Source: Lycocorax pyrrhopterus obiensis
Taxonomy: Eukaryota; Chordata; Aves; Passeriformes; Paradisaeidae
Length of the DNA stretch: 64,000 bases
Direction of reading: 5' to 3'
NCBI GenBank assembly: GCA_014706295.1
Contig: JACSVZ010000011.1
Coordinates: forward strand, 5,883,663 to 5,947,662
The notes beneath the pieces were generated by a model. It did not search any database. It was not told the origin of the DNA and saw only the letters and a program-made list of their open reading frames with translations. Both the position numbers and the translations under genes were made by a program. Positions 11,501 to 23,159 of this stretch are shown here, piece by piece (position 1 is the first letter of the stretch; every line of letters begins with the position of its first letter).

Positions 11501-13690
11501 CAGAAACTCAGCTAGATGGTGACACCTAGCAGGCTCTAAGGACGGCTGGGGAGGAATGGATTGATTTAGAAATTCAGTTTGAACGTGTCTGGATTCTCCA
11601 TATAAGCAGGCAATGGTCACACTCTGGCTCTGCCAAGGACAGCTTTCCACTGGCACAGCACAGGTGTCCACAGGACTACAATAAAATCAAAAAGTGCTCT
11701 CATGAAACACTTTCATTTGAAGAATTCCCACAGTTTGCATCGTTTTCCAACAAAACACTGAAATGTTTCCCAGTCAATTCCATCCAAAGTGAATTTGTGA
11801 AAGCTCATAGCCAGGCCATAAAATAAGCTTGTGTCTTCTGAATAACAAATGTATTTAAATGACACACGTTCTGCTAAGGTGAACTTCATAGTCACAGAAG
11901 TTTGTAGTTTTAAAAAGTAATGAAAACAAACTGCATCCCTCCAACAGTCTTGGAAACTCATTACAGTCAAATATTTACATATTCTAGTGAACTTAGGATG
12001 TCAATTTTGACTACACAAATCCAATAACTGAAACATATGGCCTTGAAACCTGCAATCAATATAAACCTTTTAGAGCCCAAGCTTCAAAAAGTTATATCAA
12101 ATATATATTCGATGAGAAGAAGGTTAATTGACTAATTGATTACTCAGTTACAATTAAGTGCTCTTCAGATATCTTTGGGAAATACCGAGATATAATAGTG
12201 ATAGATATTTATTTGTTTATCAGCTCCCTGATTTATAGCTATCATTTATTTTTTATTTTCTAAGTCAATTTTTACATTTATGTATTTTAACAATATAGTC
12301 CCGGGTGAGAATCAATATACATGTTTTTTTCACCACAGGGCTATCAAAAGTTAGCCTAGAAATCCATATCTACCAATTCAGCCAATTTCAGTGCAGATTT
12401 CAGCCTGATAAATACCTTGCTAAAATATTCAGACTGTCTCCAGATGGCAGTTATGGAGAGGGAACATGAAATGCTTGTAGCAATAAAGGTTAACCAATAC
12501 TAACTGTGCTGATAAACTCTGAACTTAACAACAGTTAAGAGAAAAGATGTCCCTTGGAAAAAAAAACAAAAAAAAAAAATCCAAAAAAACAAAAAGCAAA
12601 CTGTGCTGTTTGCATGTTTTAACAAAGTACTATTTCTTATCAAAATACAAACACATTCGTGAAAGTCCCACCCCCACAGCAACAGCCAAGAGGATCTTTT
12701 GGATCTCTGGGGCATTTTAAAGTTGACTGAACGATAAATCAGATAGAATCGGGCCTTCAGAGCTGTCTGCACAGAAGAATACTGTTAACTCTTTAGTAGC
12801 ATTAACATTGTTTAAAATTTATTCAGCGGTAGCACCCATGTTCTCAGTAAGGAGGAGAGCACTGTTGTGCCACACACCGTGCACACACACATTATTTGTA
12901 GAGACATACAAACACATACAAGAGGCCCATCATCTGGTGACTGATGAGCTAAATAAGGCTGCATAAGATTTATTAAAATATGTTAAATTCCTCTGAGGAT
13001 GGTAAGATAAATTACAAAAGCCTCACTGCTAGAAGTGAAGGCTTTCAACTCTTTCCTGCATCCACCTGCAAGACACTGGGCTAGCTACCACAAACACTGC
13101 TTAAATGGCCACAGACACAAAGCCTCCTATCTCTGAGGGTAGAACTCTGGATTTACTTCAAAACTTGATGGCAATTCTATACATGGGGTGTAATAAAGAA
13201 AGGTACTGTGTTGTTGAGGCAGTATTTCAAATATTTTGGATTGGTACCTCAGATCACTGCGTGCTGTAATAAGGATGAGGAAAATAACTTCACATTCTCA
13301 CTGAACAATGAAATCTTATTTTTGTGACTGTCCTGTAATTACAAAGGTCCAGAAAGGTATGTGTTTCAGAGGAGATAACTTGAGTGAGTCACAAGGAAGA
13401 CTGAAAAAGAAAAATTCACACTTTCCATTTCTTAGTGTAAGTACCTGGTACGCCTAACCCTCAATATGCTCAAAAACTTGCAGGAGTTATCCTTTCCAAG
13501 AAAGTGGGCTTACAATTAGATCAGTGCAAGTTTCAAGTAACTCCACTGGATTCTCCCTTCCCTCTCCTCTGCCTAACAGCAGCAATGCCTGACATGGGAC
13601 AGGATGTGCCTGGGCCCCAGAGCACTAAAATCTCATAAACTCTGCTTCTTGACCTTAAATTCACACTTCTGGGCTGAAATTCATCACTAA
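8541..13690. other. AT-rich, repeat-poor, gene-free block
   Basis: About 5 kb is AT-rich with very short open frames, few CpGs and no recognisable transposon. It contains simple A or T runs near 10319-10334 and 12556-12595. Parts have the motif-dense look of conserved non-coding DNA (see the sub-element at 9480-10150). I see no exon. Confidence 0.55.
9480..10150. promoter_or_regulatory. candidate conserved non-coding element
   Basis: This subregion holds a TCF/LEF-type TCAAAG (about 9543), a local inverted arrangement of CTGATT and AATCAG (9560-9592), and the adjacent homeodomain-type motifs TAATCC and ATTGATT near 10057-10070. It contains no repeats and no chance-length open frame. The call rests on motif content and my impression of constraint, not on an alignment, so it is an inference only. 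Confidence 0.25.
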
Positions 13691-13901
13691 ATGCTTTGTT
13701 CTTTTAATTTTCCACCCTACTGCAGTCCAAGCGAGGCAGAGTTAGATCCTCCAAGGCCTGTGACGGTATTGTGGATTTTCATCGGTGTGGCTGAGAGCAG
13801 AACGTGGCCTTACAAGGATATTATTTTTTATCATGAGCTTTCAAAACACAACACGGGCACCAGGCGTGAAACAAACCCTCCTTACACACGGCACTTCCTA
13901 G

Positions 13902-14153
13902 CACGTCAGGGGTGACGCGCGCTTTGTGTTGGGCCTCCTAAGGAGATGACAGGCGCTGCTGTCGGGTGACAGAGCCACATGACAGCGAGGTGTCACAGGC
14001 AGGGAGGGCAGATGTATCATCGCTCTGCCGCTCGGGTGGGAGCGACGTCCTCTGAATCCCGGGAGACGGCGTCGAGGGAGCCAGCCCCGGTGTGCGGGGT
14101 GCACGCTCAGTGGTATTGACAGCAGCTCCGTGCACATCCCGCGCGGGGGAACG
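13902..14153. promoter_or_regulatory. CpG island, candidate orphan promoter
   Basis: I count about 24 CpGs in about 250 bp of roughly 62% GC, an observed/expected ratio near 1, in sharp contrast to the AT-rich flanks. It contains TGACGCGCGC at about 13913, an ACGTC core in GCGACGTCC at about 14042, and CCCGCGCGGG at about 14138. TGACG and ACGTC are cores of CREB/ATF sites. There is no TATA box and no recognised first exon. In vertebrates such islands normally mark promoters, including those of non-coding RNAs, or Polycomb/enhancer elements. Confidence 0.6.
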
Positions 14154-14757
14154 CTGAGGTCTGCAGGCAGCAGACTTCAGATTTCACCCGTGAGATAATG
14201 CCAACAGGCCAAGGATTGCTATGAACAATAGACTTCCAAAGAGGAAGCCAATATTCTATATTTGTGTTCAAGGCTTCAAATTTACCGAAAAAATTCTGTG
14301 GGTTTTTTTTTTTTTTTTTTAAATGTTCCATATTCACATCCTACACTAAGGAGAGAATATTCAGAAAGACGCATCATTAAAATTCTTTACAAAGGAATTT
14401 ATCATATAAAATATGAACATTTTATATTAATTAGTCCTGATTTGAAAGGCCATAAATTAGCTTTCTTTTGAGTATGACCAGAGATAACATTATAAGCTAA
14501 GTCCTGGGGGACATCACAACACTAACATTATCTACCTCATTTCTGAAGCGGGTCACATACTTTCGTGGCTAATTTTACTTAAATACCCTCCAATATTTTC
14601 CAGACTTTATGGAAGTTTATAGAACATTTTACAAAATCAGCACCAATTAAAAAAAAAAAAAATCACAAAAAAAGCAGAGGGACAAACTCACTGCATTTTA
14701 CAGGTCGTGGCACGTTCGTCACTGCACCGATGTTATTCATAGTCACTGCTCTCACGT

Positions 14758-14779
14758 AAGTAGGTCATTGGACCTACTT
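14758..14779. repeat. perfect 9-bp inverted repeat
   Basis: AAGTAGGTC and its exact complement GACCTACTT are separated by the four bases ATTG. The sequence includes an AGGTCA half-site followed by an inverted imperfect half-site (GGACCT), so it might be a nuclear-receptor-type site or simply a short cruciform. It lies about 600 bp from the CpG island. Confidence 0.85.
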
Positions 14780-15205
14780 GCCCTTTTCAGTGATCCTGAA
14801 ATATGGTGGCATACTTGAAAAGCCATATAGAAACGCGGGGCTCTCCTGATAAATCATCCCAGGATCAGCTGCTGGCTCTTGTATTCAGATTCAGGGAAAT
14901 GACAGCTGAGTCCTATTAGTAGAGGTGGGGAACAGGGAGCAGGGGTCGAGGGGGCAATTAGCTCCTGCTGTCCCTTGAAAGGGATTCTCCCTTTGCTGGC
15001 AGAATAAGGAAAGGTTGAGGTGGAGACAAGCCCTTAAGCAAATGCCTGGAAACCGCAGCACCCTTTTGTGAGAGGAGTGTTTGGGCTGGTGAGAAAGACA
15101 AAGCAGGAGAATGGGGGAGGTTGGGAGCTCACCCAGGAAGGCAGTTAAGACTGACTTTTTGCAAAGGTGAAGAAATCCCTTCTTCTCCTTCCTCCTGTCC
15201 AAGTC

Positions 15206-15252
15206 AAAGGGGAGAGAGGGGGGGAAAAAAAAAAAGAGAGAAAGAAAGAAAG
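15206..15252 (+). repeat. 47-base uninterrupted purine tract
   Basis: A G-rich half is followed by an A-rich half with GAAA repeats, with no pyrimidine from 15206 to 15252. A pyrimidine-rich stretch (15181-15200) lies immediately before it. Such arrangements can form triplex DNA or hairpins and are prone to length change. Confidence 0.85.
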
Positions 15253-15699
15253 CAAATAAGAAGACTTCTTATGCTATACTGCTCCCTTCCAGGAGTCACA
15301 GACCCTGCACCTCCTCTGTCAACCAAGCCATCAGCAGGTGGGAAGGCTGCCTTGGGGCCACGTGCTCTTAACTTCAGTGCTCTTTCTCCAAACCACCATG
15401 GCAGAGAAACAGGTATCTGGGTGTAACTGGTACCAGCTACCTGGGCATCACTGATTTAGGGGCAGGAGCATAGTTAATGTCAGCTGAAATCTCAACCTAT
15501 GTGATCTCATCATACTCTGCTCTTAACTACATCCAGCCCTCTCACCTCTGACATAATCTCTTGCCCAATACCTAATAAAACAGAATAGGTTTAACTTTGT
15601 ATGGGGCTGGGAAATAATGAAGGATTCTTTCTCTATAAAAAAAAAATCTCAGTATCTCAAGATAGCAACAAAAAGTCGACCATTAGGTATCCAAGGTTT

Positions 15700-15724
15700 A
15701 AAAAGAAAAAAAAAAGGGGGGGGG
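15700..15724 (+). repeat. A-run followed by a nine-G run
   Basis: An A-rich tract with one G runs directly into nine consecutive G (15716-15724). It is a simple slippage-prone sequence with no sign of being a transposon tail. Confidence 0.85.
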
Positions 15725-17554
15725 TGGAAAGACTTAAGCCATCAAAACCTTTTCAGCTGCATGAATTGTGTATGTTAAGAGGCCTGGAAACTGCTTCATG
15801 TGCTTCACCTCCTGCTGAGCAGTTTTTATGCTGACAGGACTGAAGATAGCTTTTCTAGCTCATAATATCACAAGGAAAATGCTGTAATAAACTAAGACAT
15901 CTCTGATCATATGCTAAAGGTGCACATGTAATGTGCTTATGATAAATCCATTTATCATTAGAGACAGGTATAAAATACAATTGATTTGTTCCAGGTTCCA
16001 AAAAATTATCTGTTTGTTGAACTAATTCATACATGCCTTCAATTTTCAGTGTTTAGCAGTTCCAAAGTAAAGTGAAACTTGTCTGAAAATGCAGATTGAA
16101 TTTATTTGTGGTGAAGAATGCATGTAAACACATTTTATATGACTGCTGCTCGTACCTGCAGCATCAGCTCAGGTTACGAATTTTGTAATGCATAGTTGGC
16201 CTAAACATGTTGAAACTCATCAACAGGTTTTTTTCTGAATCTGGATCCTTGGGTCAAGTGCACAGAGTGAAAAGATTCCATCCCTGGTTAACTAAACCAT
16301 GTGCTTTTCTGTAGAAAACAGTTAAATGAAACTGAGGGTGAACATCCAGCACATAGCACAAGTTCAAAAGTAGCCTTTCCATTATGGATCTACCCAGTCC
16401 CTTGAACTCTGGAGCAAAAAGGCCTGGAACAAAAACAAAGTGTTTGTCTAAACCTTTGTCTTCAGATCTTCCTCCTGACTCCTTAAATGCAGAGTTTTAT
16501 CCTATGCAGAGCTGTATTCTACTATGTGCAAACTAAAGTCTTTCATAATCTGATTTTGATTTTTTCATGCTTTCCAAAGACAGGTGAAAATTTAGTTTCC
16601 AATGTCAAATAAATTAACTATTGTAACTCTGCCTGGCCAAACCCAAACCTCAAAAATGATCAAGTTTACTAATTTGGATGGACTGAAAATACATCAATGA
16701 CTAAAAATAGATAAAACCCTTGAATTTCAAAACTCAAAAAAATTTATAAGAAAACTTTTCACCACAAAAATATTTAATATTTAAAATCTTATAAAACTAA
16801 ACTCCAGTATGAAAATGGGGACCCAGTATCCTTCCTGCTCTATTGCATCTTCTGCACACTTTATACCTCTCATCGTATCATTAGTTGTATCACATTTTGC
16901 TACTGCTAAATACAACTGGGCTCATTTTTCAGTGCACACCAGTATTTCATAATGACAAATAAAGACATTTTAATTTAAAAGTAAGGAGACCAGAATGTCC
17001 TACAAGTATTCCATGCAACGGAGGGTCTCTCCAAACTAATTTCTCTCTCTCATTCAGAATGACAGGGTATGATGGATTCATTGCTTCCACACTTAGCATC
17101 TTGCAAGTTGTCCCTGACTTCTCAAAATAACATTTCTAAATTCACTTCTCTTAATGGATGAAAATTACCCCTCCCTGCACAAAACCTGCAGTAAGAAGCA
17201 AGCAGGACAGTGGGACTGAAGAGATTTAACTTTCGAGTGCCCTGGAAGTCACTCCACGGAGTTGTTGTGAAGCCCCTCCAGGGCACCACATCACACCATT
17301 TTTTTGTGGTCAGAGAGAGGCAAAATAAGAAAAAGTCCCCCAGGTCTGTCAGTGGATCTCAACTTCACCAAGCCAGCCCAAGCCCTGCTGCAGATCCCCT
17401 CTGTGTCCTCTCCCGTGGTCACCATGCAGGCTCCCCCTCGTCCCTGGGGCTGTTCCTGCCACAGTTCCTGTCCCTCAGCAGTGACAGAGCCACAGTGCCT
17501 ACCCCTGAGTGTCAGCAAGAGGAGAGATGTCAGGCAGACAAGGGGAGAATCAGG

Positions 17555-17730
17555 GAAAAATAGTTTACGTTCGTTAAGTCGGTTCTTGATTAGATTGTGC
17601 TCTTTTGGCCGAAGAATTGTTTTTCTGATGATGTTTGTATAGTACCATTCGGCTGGAGACCAAAATTCCGTTACTTTATGTTACCAGCTAAGGTTGGTAA
17701 ATAAAAATGTTATACTTTCTAGTTTGAATG
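17555..17730. promoter_or_regulatory. CpG-retaining AT-rich element, candidate conserved element
   Basis: Within an otherwise AT-rich context this 175-bp stretch keeps about six CpGs (for example ACGTTCG at about 17568, GTCGG at about 17579, GGCCGA at about 17608 and TTCGGC at about 17648). It belongs to no repeat family I know and has no open frame of note. Retained CpGs in AT-rich DNA suggest sequence constraint or lack of methylation. It may be a deeply conserved enhancer; this is inference. Confidence 0.3.
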
Positions 17731-18344
17731 CACATGTTCACCCTCCTGGTGCTGCTGCACACTGCTCCTCAAGGGAGGGAAGGGGGGGAAGGTGGTAAGG
17801 TGCCCATCCCTCTGTGTGCTGGGGACTTCCCTCAGTGCTGTTTTTCTAGGCGGGTTTATTTCACCCTGTGTTAGCCCAAGTGCTGTAACTCAGAGACACA
17901 GGCAGGGCCTCAGAGCTAGGCTTGAGTCCATCACTCCTGTGAAGGTACAGCATGGAGAAAGAGAGATGTGAAAGGCTTCAGGGCTGCCAGCTACAAAGTT
18001 CAGGGGCTTCTCTTACCCTGAACAGGGCAGGAAACCTCGAAAAGTCCACAAAGTCCCGAGCCAGGTTTAACAAGAGGTTGGGCTGATCAAACAGCTTCAG
18101 CAGAGAGTTTAGGTTGTGGAGGACCCACTTTATGTCTAGTCTAAATCCAAGAAGATCGGAAGAGGAGGGGGAGATTAAAGGTTAGCTCTGAGTATCAGGC
18201 AAGGCATGTTTTTTTTTTTTTTTTTTAATGTAGCCTTAATGAGTTTTGCCATCCTATATCTACTGACATTTTAATAACTGCTAAACCCCTGAAAGTCTCC
18301 AGAGAAGGTGCACTGATACTATGATGAGCATAATATAAATGCAT

Positions 18345-18359
18345 AGACAGACAGACAGA
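18345..18359 (+). repeat. short (GACA)n microsatellite
   Basis: Between three and four units of GACA lie within an AT-rich region. A second short GACA tract occurs at 48826-48841. The two appear unrelated beyond the motif. Confidence 0.85.
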
Positions 18360-18998
18360 TATTAATAATTTCTTTTTACTGATGTATGTGTGTATATTTG
18401 TATAATAATATAGAGCTTTCAGGGTATTTTACCCCTATTCAGCACAACAACATTTACTACTATCAGTCTAATCATGAATACAATTATTCTTGAGTACTCT
18501 ATTACAAAAACCAATAAACTAGGCCTCAATAGAGATTCTGAAATTACTTAACTTTTCTTTAGAAAAATATTAAAACAGTATTATCACATCAATGAGAGGA
18601 AAAGACAGGAAGATAATAAAGTTATGTTAAACCTCCCTGTATTTACTCATGTGTGAAACAGTTATGTCTGGTCACATAATTGCAATGGTTCTGAGAAATA
18701 TTTCATATTTTATAATGAACATTAAAAGAGTTTGTGGATCATTACTTTATATGAGTTCCAAAGTTATTACATAAAACCCAACAGGAATGGTTATAAATTA
18801 CTTGATCCTCTAGTCTGGCCTTGGTAAACATAACATGAAGGCTGAACTATCTCAGCAGACAAGATTCACAATAATAGGCAAAGTGCCACTACACTCAAAA
18901 AAAAGAAGAAAAAAATACCTGGGTACTTGTAAACAAGACTCTTAACTTTCTTCTGTGTTGTTTCAAAGAAATCCTTTTCTACAATCAGCTTAAGCCAT

Positions 18999-19026
18999 TA
19001 AAAAAAAAAAAAAGAAGAAGAAGAAA
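18999..19026 (+). repeat. poly-A run merging into (AAG)n
   Basis: About 14 A are followed by four AAG units, an ordinary microsatellite. No element upstream of it is recognisable as a retroposon body. Confidence 0.85.
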
Positions 19027-19885
19027 AGCATTTTCTAGAACAACAGGTAACTTGCTCACAGGCATGGACTATCATCTACCAATTTGGCATTATCATAACC
19101 ATGGCCCTAAAGTCACTGTCAGATTCTTGAACTTACAGCACAGTATGCATTTAAGACACTGTACTTAGCCATGAAATAATATTACAGACAATTATTTGAT
19201 TTTTCAAAGAATCCTGAAGAGCAACTCATTGAAATATGAAAAATAACAAAGAAATTACATACTTTAAACAATTATGCAGAATTTTTGTCTTCAAACTCCA
19301 GTGGGCAGCAACATTTTAATTAATGAGTGATCATTTGCTCCAGAGATAAATGCAATACTAAATGAATTCTGGTCTATTTTGCCCTCTCAGCTCATCTTTG
19401 TCTCTAGCTCCTGTTCTTTGTGTCAAAGTACTTTGTGGATGTTTTTGTTTTGTTCTGGAAATGTCTTCTAAGAATATTAATATGGAGAATTATACAGTTA
19501 TGCATGCACAACATTTAATAAGACTGGAAAACATGTTTAGATATTCTGGTCAATTTACAACATATCTTTAATGCAAATCATATCTGAGGCTCAAATCCTG
19601 CAAATTTCTGCTCAGTGCACTGTGTGTTTCCATGTGCAAGAAGACTCTTTCCTTGAAGGAATTACTGGGGAACGCTTTTGGCTCAGGTGGAGAGAAGCCT
19701 GGGCTGGGTGACGATGGTCTGTCCTGGCTCCCTGCTCCGCTGTGGGTTTCCAAGCCATGGTTGGTGGGCTCAAACTGGGAGCACAGACGGCACAGAACAG
19801 CCCCCGCTGAGCCAGAGCTCAGGACCCTGCCCACAGGAGCTGCTGCAGCAGGACACAGTCAGGCCTCACTAACCACTTCTAACTT

Positions 19886-19904
19886 CCCCCCCCCCCCCCC
19901 CCCC
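19886..19904 (+). repeat. 19-C homopolymer
   Basis: Nineteen consecutive C are followed by TTCCAG. On the minus strand this is a 19-G run with G-quadruplex potential, and on the plus strand it could form an i-motif. The tract plus CAG looks like a strong 3' splice site, but no matching exon is recognised downstream. Confidence 0.9.
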
Positions 19905-22609
19905 TTCCAGAATTCCAGGAGTTGTGTTGAAACACTAAACCACGCTGCCAGAGGCACTTAGCTTCTGCAGTCTTTCATCACAAAACACTTAGGCATGAAA
20001 ATTTCCTGCCTTGCGACTCATCTGGCTGTCTGCTGCCAGGAGTGCCTGCTATGCCCTGGCCCTGCTGGAAGAGCTGCCAGGGTGGGTTGTGGTCCCACCT
20101 GTGAGCATCTCTTCCACAGAAAAGCTGGAGTTTATTTTTAGGTTTGGTATTACCTCCTGTGTGACAAGTACCCCTTTGGGAAAGCACAGGTTGTGCCGCT
20201 CAAAACCAGGCTGTACTTTGAACAGCTTACAGTTATCACTGACCAATTTTTTTGAGTGCTGCTAATTCCACATTACCTTTTTCAGTTCCTGCATGATGGC
20301 TATTCACTGCTATAACTTTTTCAAGCTGAAACTCTATGCACTGCCCTTACTTTTGCCTCATTGTCTCTTTTTCTACACTTGAAGGCACTAGCTGTTTCCA
20401 TTTGTCAAAGTAGTATGTAATTTGTTAAATAACTTCCTTTTTTCTTTTTGCCTTTTCAGGAAATTTCAAGGATGGATGAGACTCTGTAACCTCACCTGGA
20501 ATTTCTTCCTGTTTGCCCAGAGAGCTGATTCTCGGAATTTTTCAAGTGATATTCTGACTTCTAACAGCATCTCTTTGCATTAAAAATATACAACCTGTGG
20601 TATCAACATTGAAGGGTTTTACAGAAAAATCGACCCAGTCTGTGCCATAAACACAACTTTGTGTGCACTGATGGGGGGATCTGCGGGACAGGTGTAGCCT
20701 GAGAGAATGAGGCAGCAAAACCTCCAGGGCTATTCTGGGGAAGGCAGCAGCCTGTTTGAAGTACTTTGCTTTTTGGAGATAATCTGTTCGTCCCCGTTTT
20801 TCTGTGACCAGCATCTCCAAGCCATCTGTGTCGCATCCTCTAGGTGGTGCTGATACTGCACAGCTCCCGCTTCCCCACACAATGAAAACATTAATTTGCT
20901 ATGAGATAATTTTTGACGTAAATGTAAAATGGTGCCCATTCGAACTCAGTAATGAAGCATGGTGCATTTCTACAGCTCCTAATTTGACTAGTTAAATGAC
21001 TCCATTACGTGTCTAACAGACAGAAGCAAATAATTTCTGGTCAGTTGACGCTCACTTATCCGTATCATTTTACCCTGAAAATAAAGTCTCTAATCTACAG
21101 TTTCTTTGTCTTAGTTTTTTTTAATATTATTAAAGCAAACATACTTAAATAAGAGAGATTAAACCAACACAAACTAACAATTAAGGCTACGATACAGAAA
21201 TGAAGTTTATATAATGTGGGAGGATGGATAAAAAAATTAAAATTAAATAATAAATTAAATGACTGCTTATCTCTGTTACTTCCAGTATGGGATTTGACAA
21301 CATTGCTATTTAGGAAAAGGAAAATATCTATCTTTCTCAAGTTTTGAAAACCACTTTAAATGCTGCCTGCAAGTCTGCCCATAAAACTTCCCTGCACAAC
21401 TTTGAGAGTGTTTGGAAAGACTCTTTACAGTACAGAGCAATAAAATAAAAATGTTGCCTTAATAAATATCAGGTGATGAATAATTTTGCCCTGAGGAAAA
21501 AAAATGGTTAATGCTGAATCTTAATGTTCCTCATCTAAATGCTTTTTTCTTCCTGCTAAAAACAAGTTTAGAATTAAAGCATATCACTTTACACATATTG
21601 CATGCATATTAGCGAGACACAGCTGCTTATGCCCTACTCTTAAGAGCCATATGATTAAGTTATGGGATATCAGATAATCCAAAGTCCCTTTCTATTGGCC
21701 ACCTTTTGCAGACAAAGGCTTTTTAGTTTTAAGTCCATTTAATGACAGAATGTCCAATTCTATAAATGTGTGAGTAATTCCAGTGGAACACCTGTGGCTC
21801 TCTCTGCTAGAATATAGAAGGAGAGATATAAAATGTCATTACAGTAACATTCAGTGTCTGACTTTAGCAAAAAATATTCGCAATCAAGGCTGCCACTCCA
21901 TCCCTGATGTATTCCATCACGCTCGGGTTTCCATGGTCTCAGAGAAGTGAGTGTGAGCTTACATACCATATGTGGTACCAGCCTTCCTCACAGTGGGGTG
22001 AGCTAAGGACAGAGCAGCAGTTTTCTGGTTAAAGTCACGGGTCCTGTGGGCTCATTTCCACCATGGTTTGTGGGGACAGAGGCATGTGACTCTCAGCATT
22101 ATTTGCAAGGGAAAAGTAAAAGTTTTCATACTACTCTTAAAAACCATCCCCCCCCCCCCACCCCCTCAAATCCTGTACTTAACCTTATTTTCATAGATTT
22201 TTTTTTTTCTCTTTTAATTTTTTTTTCTCTCCCCAAAGATTTAAACACTATTTGAGCAATTTTTTTATGACTACAAAATTTTCTAGTGACAGGGAAGAAG
22301 GACAAACAGATTTTGGTGCATCTGGTGAAACATCCAGAAAACCCGAGTTTTCTATTGATGTTGTTTTTGCAGTCATGACAGTGGAAATGTTATGACCCAA
22401 ATCTAACCATGGAGAGTTACATTAAAATTAATGGACTTCTTCACAGTAGCCATTCTTCAAACAGAAGCAGCATTCAAGGAGTTAGAGTTGGATTTACAAC
22501 TAAAATATAAAGCTCAATATCGATGTTCAATTTCAGCAGGGTTAATTTTGAGAGTGTGCTGGAAGTGTCAGTGAATCGCAGGCTCACTGCTGCTCTCGAG
22601 GAAGGCAAT
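19905..22609. other. gene-free sequence
   Basis: 20000-20240 and 20650-20880 are mixed GC with overlapping chance frames. A pyrimidine tract ending in TTTTCAG at about 20459 resembles a splice acceptor but leads into no recognisable exon. 21060-21680 is AT-rich. A C12-A-C5 tract lies at 22148-22165 and T-rich runs follow to 22270. Confidence 0.55.
22148..22165 (+). repeat. C-rich homopolymer tract
   Basis: Twelve C, one A and five C in succession, followed about 35 bp downstream by T-runs. It is a simple slippage-prone sequence and a second C-tract besides the one at 19886. Confidence 0.85.
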
Positions 22610-22654
22610 GGCAAAACTCCCAGCTGACTTCAATGAGAGGAGGAGCAGACCCTG
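22610..22654 (+). repeat. possible ancient amniote interspersed repeat
   Basis: GGCAAAACTCCCAGCTGACTT is followed by CAATGAGAGGAGGAGCAGACCCTG. This resembles an old interspersed repeat, common in reptile and bird genomes, whose core pairs ACTCCCATTGACTT with CAATGGGAG. A related-looking fragment occurs at 39971-40030. The family name is not assigned and the match is from memory. Confidence 0.35.
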
Positions 22655-23159
22655 AATGGAATAAAGGAGCGGAGGAAACAACTCCATACGGAAATGGCAA
22701 GTATTCAAAGATGAGTTCATATCAGCAGAAAATACACATGTGGCCTGACAAAAATACATGAAGGGTCAGAGAAGCGATGTCTGTCTTGGGAAATCCAAAA
22801 TAGCAAAGCAGAAGATCTCAGAAGGAAGAGGGAGGATGGTCTGGGGGCAGCACAATGGCCTCAGCACATCAAGCAGGATTCCTGGGCTTATCAAGGGCTG
22901 GGATGCACATGGAGAGGATGGCACGAGGCCACCCTACACTGCACACACACCAGGCAAGCAGCGGGGGCACCCAGCAGGAGATCCACGACCAAGGCGGCTG
23001 CAAACACCAACACGTGGAGCAGCTACCAAGGACGAGAAACATTAATGAATCAAAAAGCTGAAGCTGTAAAAATTCACTTCTTCAAGCGGCTAAAGTCTGA
23101 AAGAATACTGCAGATGGGATGACAGCCAGAATCTGGAAGGAAGAGGCAGAAGCAGGGGG
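22655..23159. other. gene-free sequence upstream of the old CR1
   Basis: A 95-codon frame (22758-23045, +) and an overlapping 68-codon frame have no recognisable content. Part of this stretch could be further, unrecognisably decayed CR1 sequence, since 23160 onward is clearly CR1. Confidence 0.45.

Larger units (their letters stand above)
14154..17554. other. gene-free sequence with simple-sequence tracts
   Basis: It contains an 18-T run (14303-14320), a perfect hairpin (14758-14779), a long purine tract (15206-15252) and an A/G tract (15700-15724). 15840-17110 is AT-rich single-copy sequence. No gene, RNA gene or transposon is recognised. Confidence 0.55.
17731..19885. other. gene-free sequence
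   Basis: 17740-18180 is mixed sequence. After an 18-T run (18209-18226) the DNA is AT-rich to about 19560. It includes a short GACA repeat (18345-18359) and an A-run continuing into AAG repeats (18999-19026). No gene was recognised. Confidence 0.55.

Noticed and set aside
20440..20520. possible exon after a pyrimidine tract and TTTTCAG
   Set aside because: The short following frame has no match and no clear donor.
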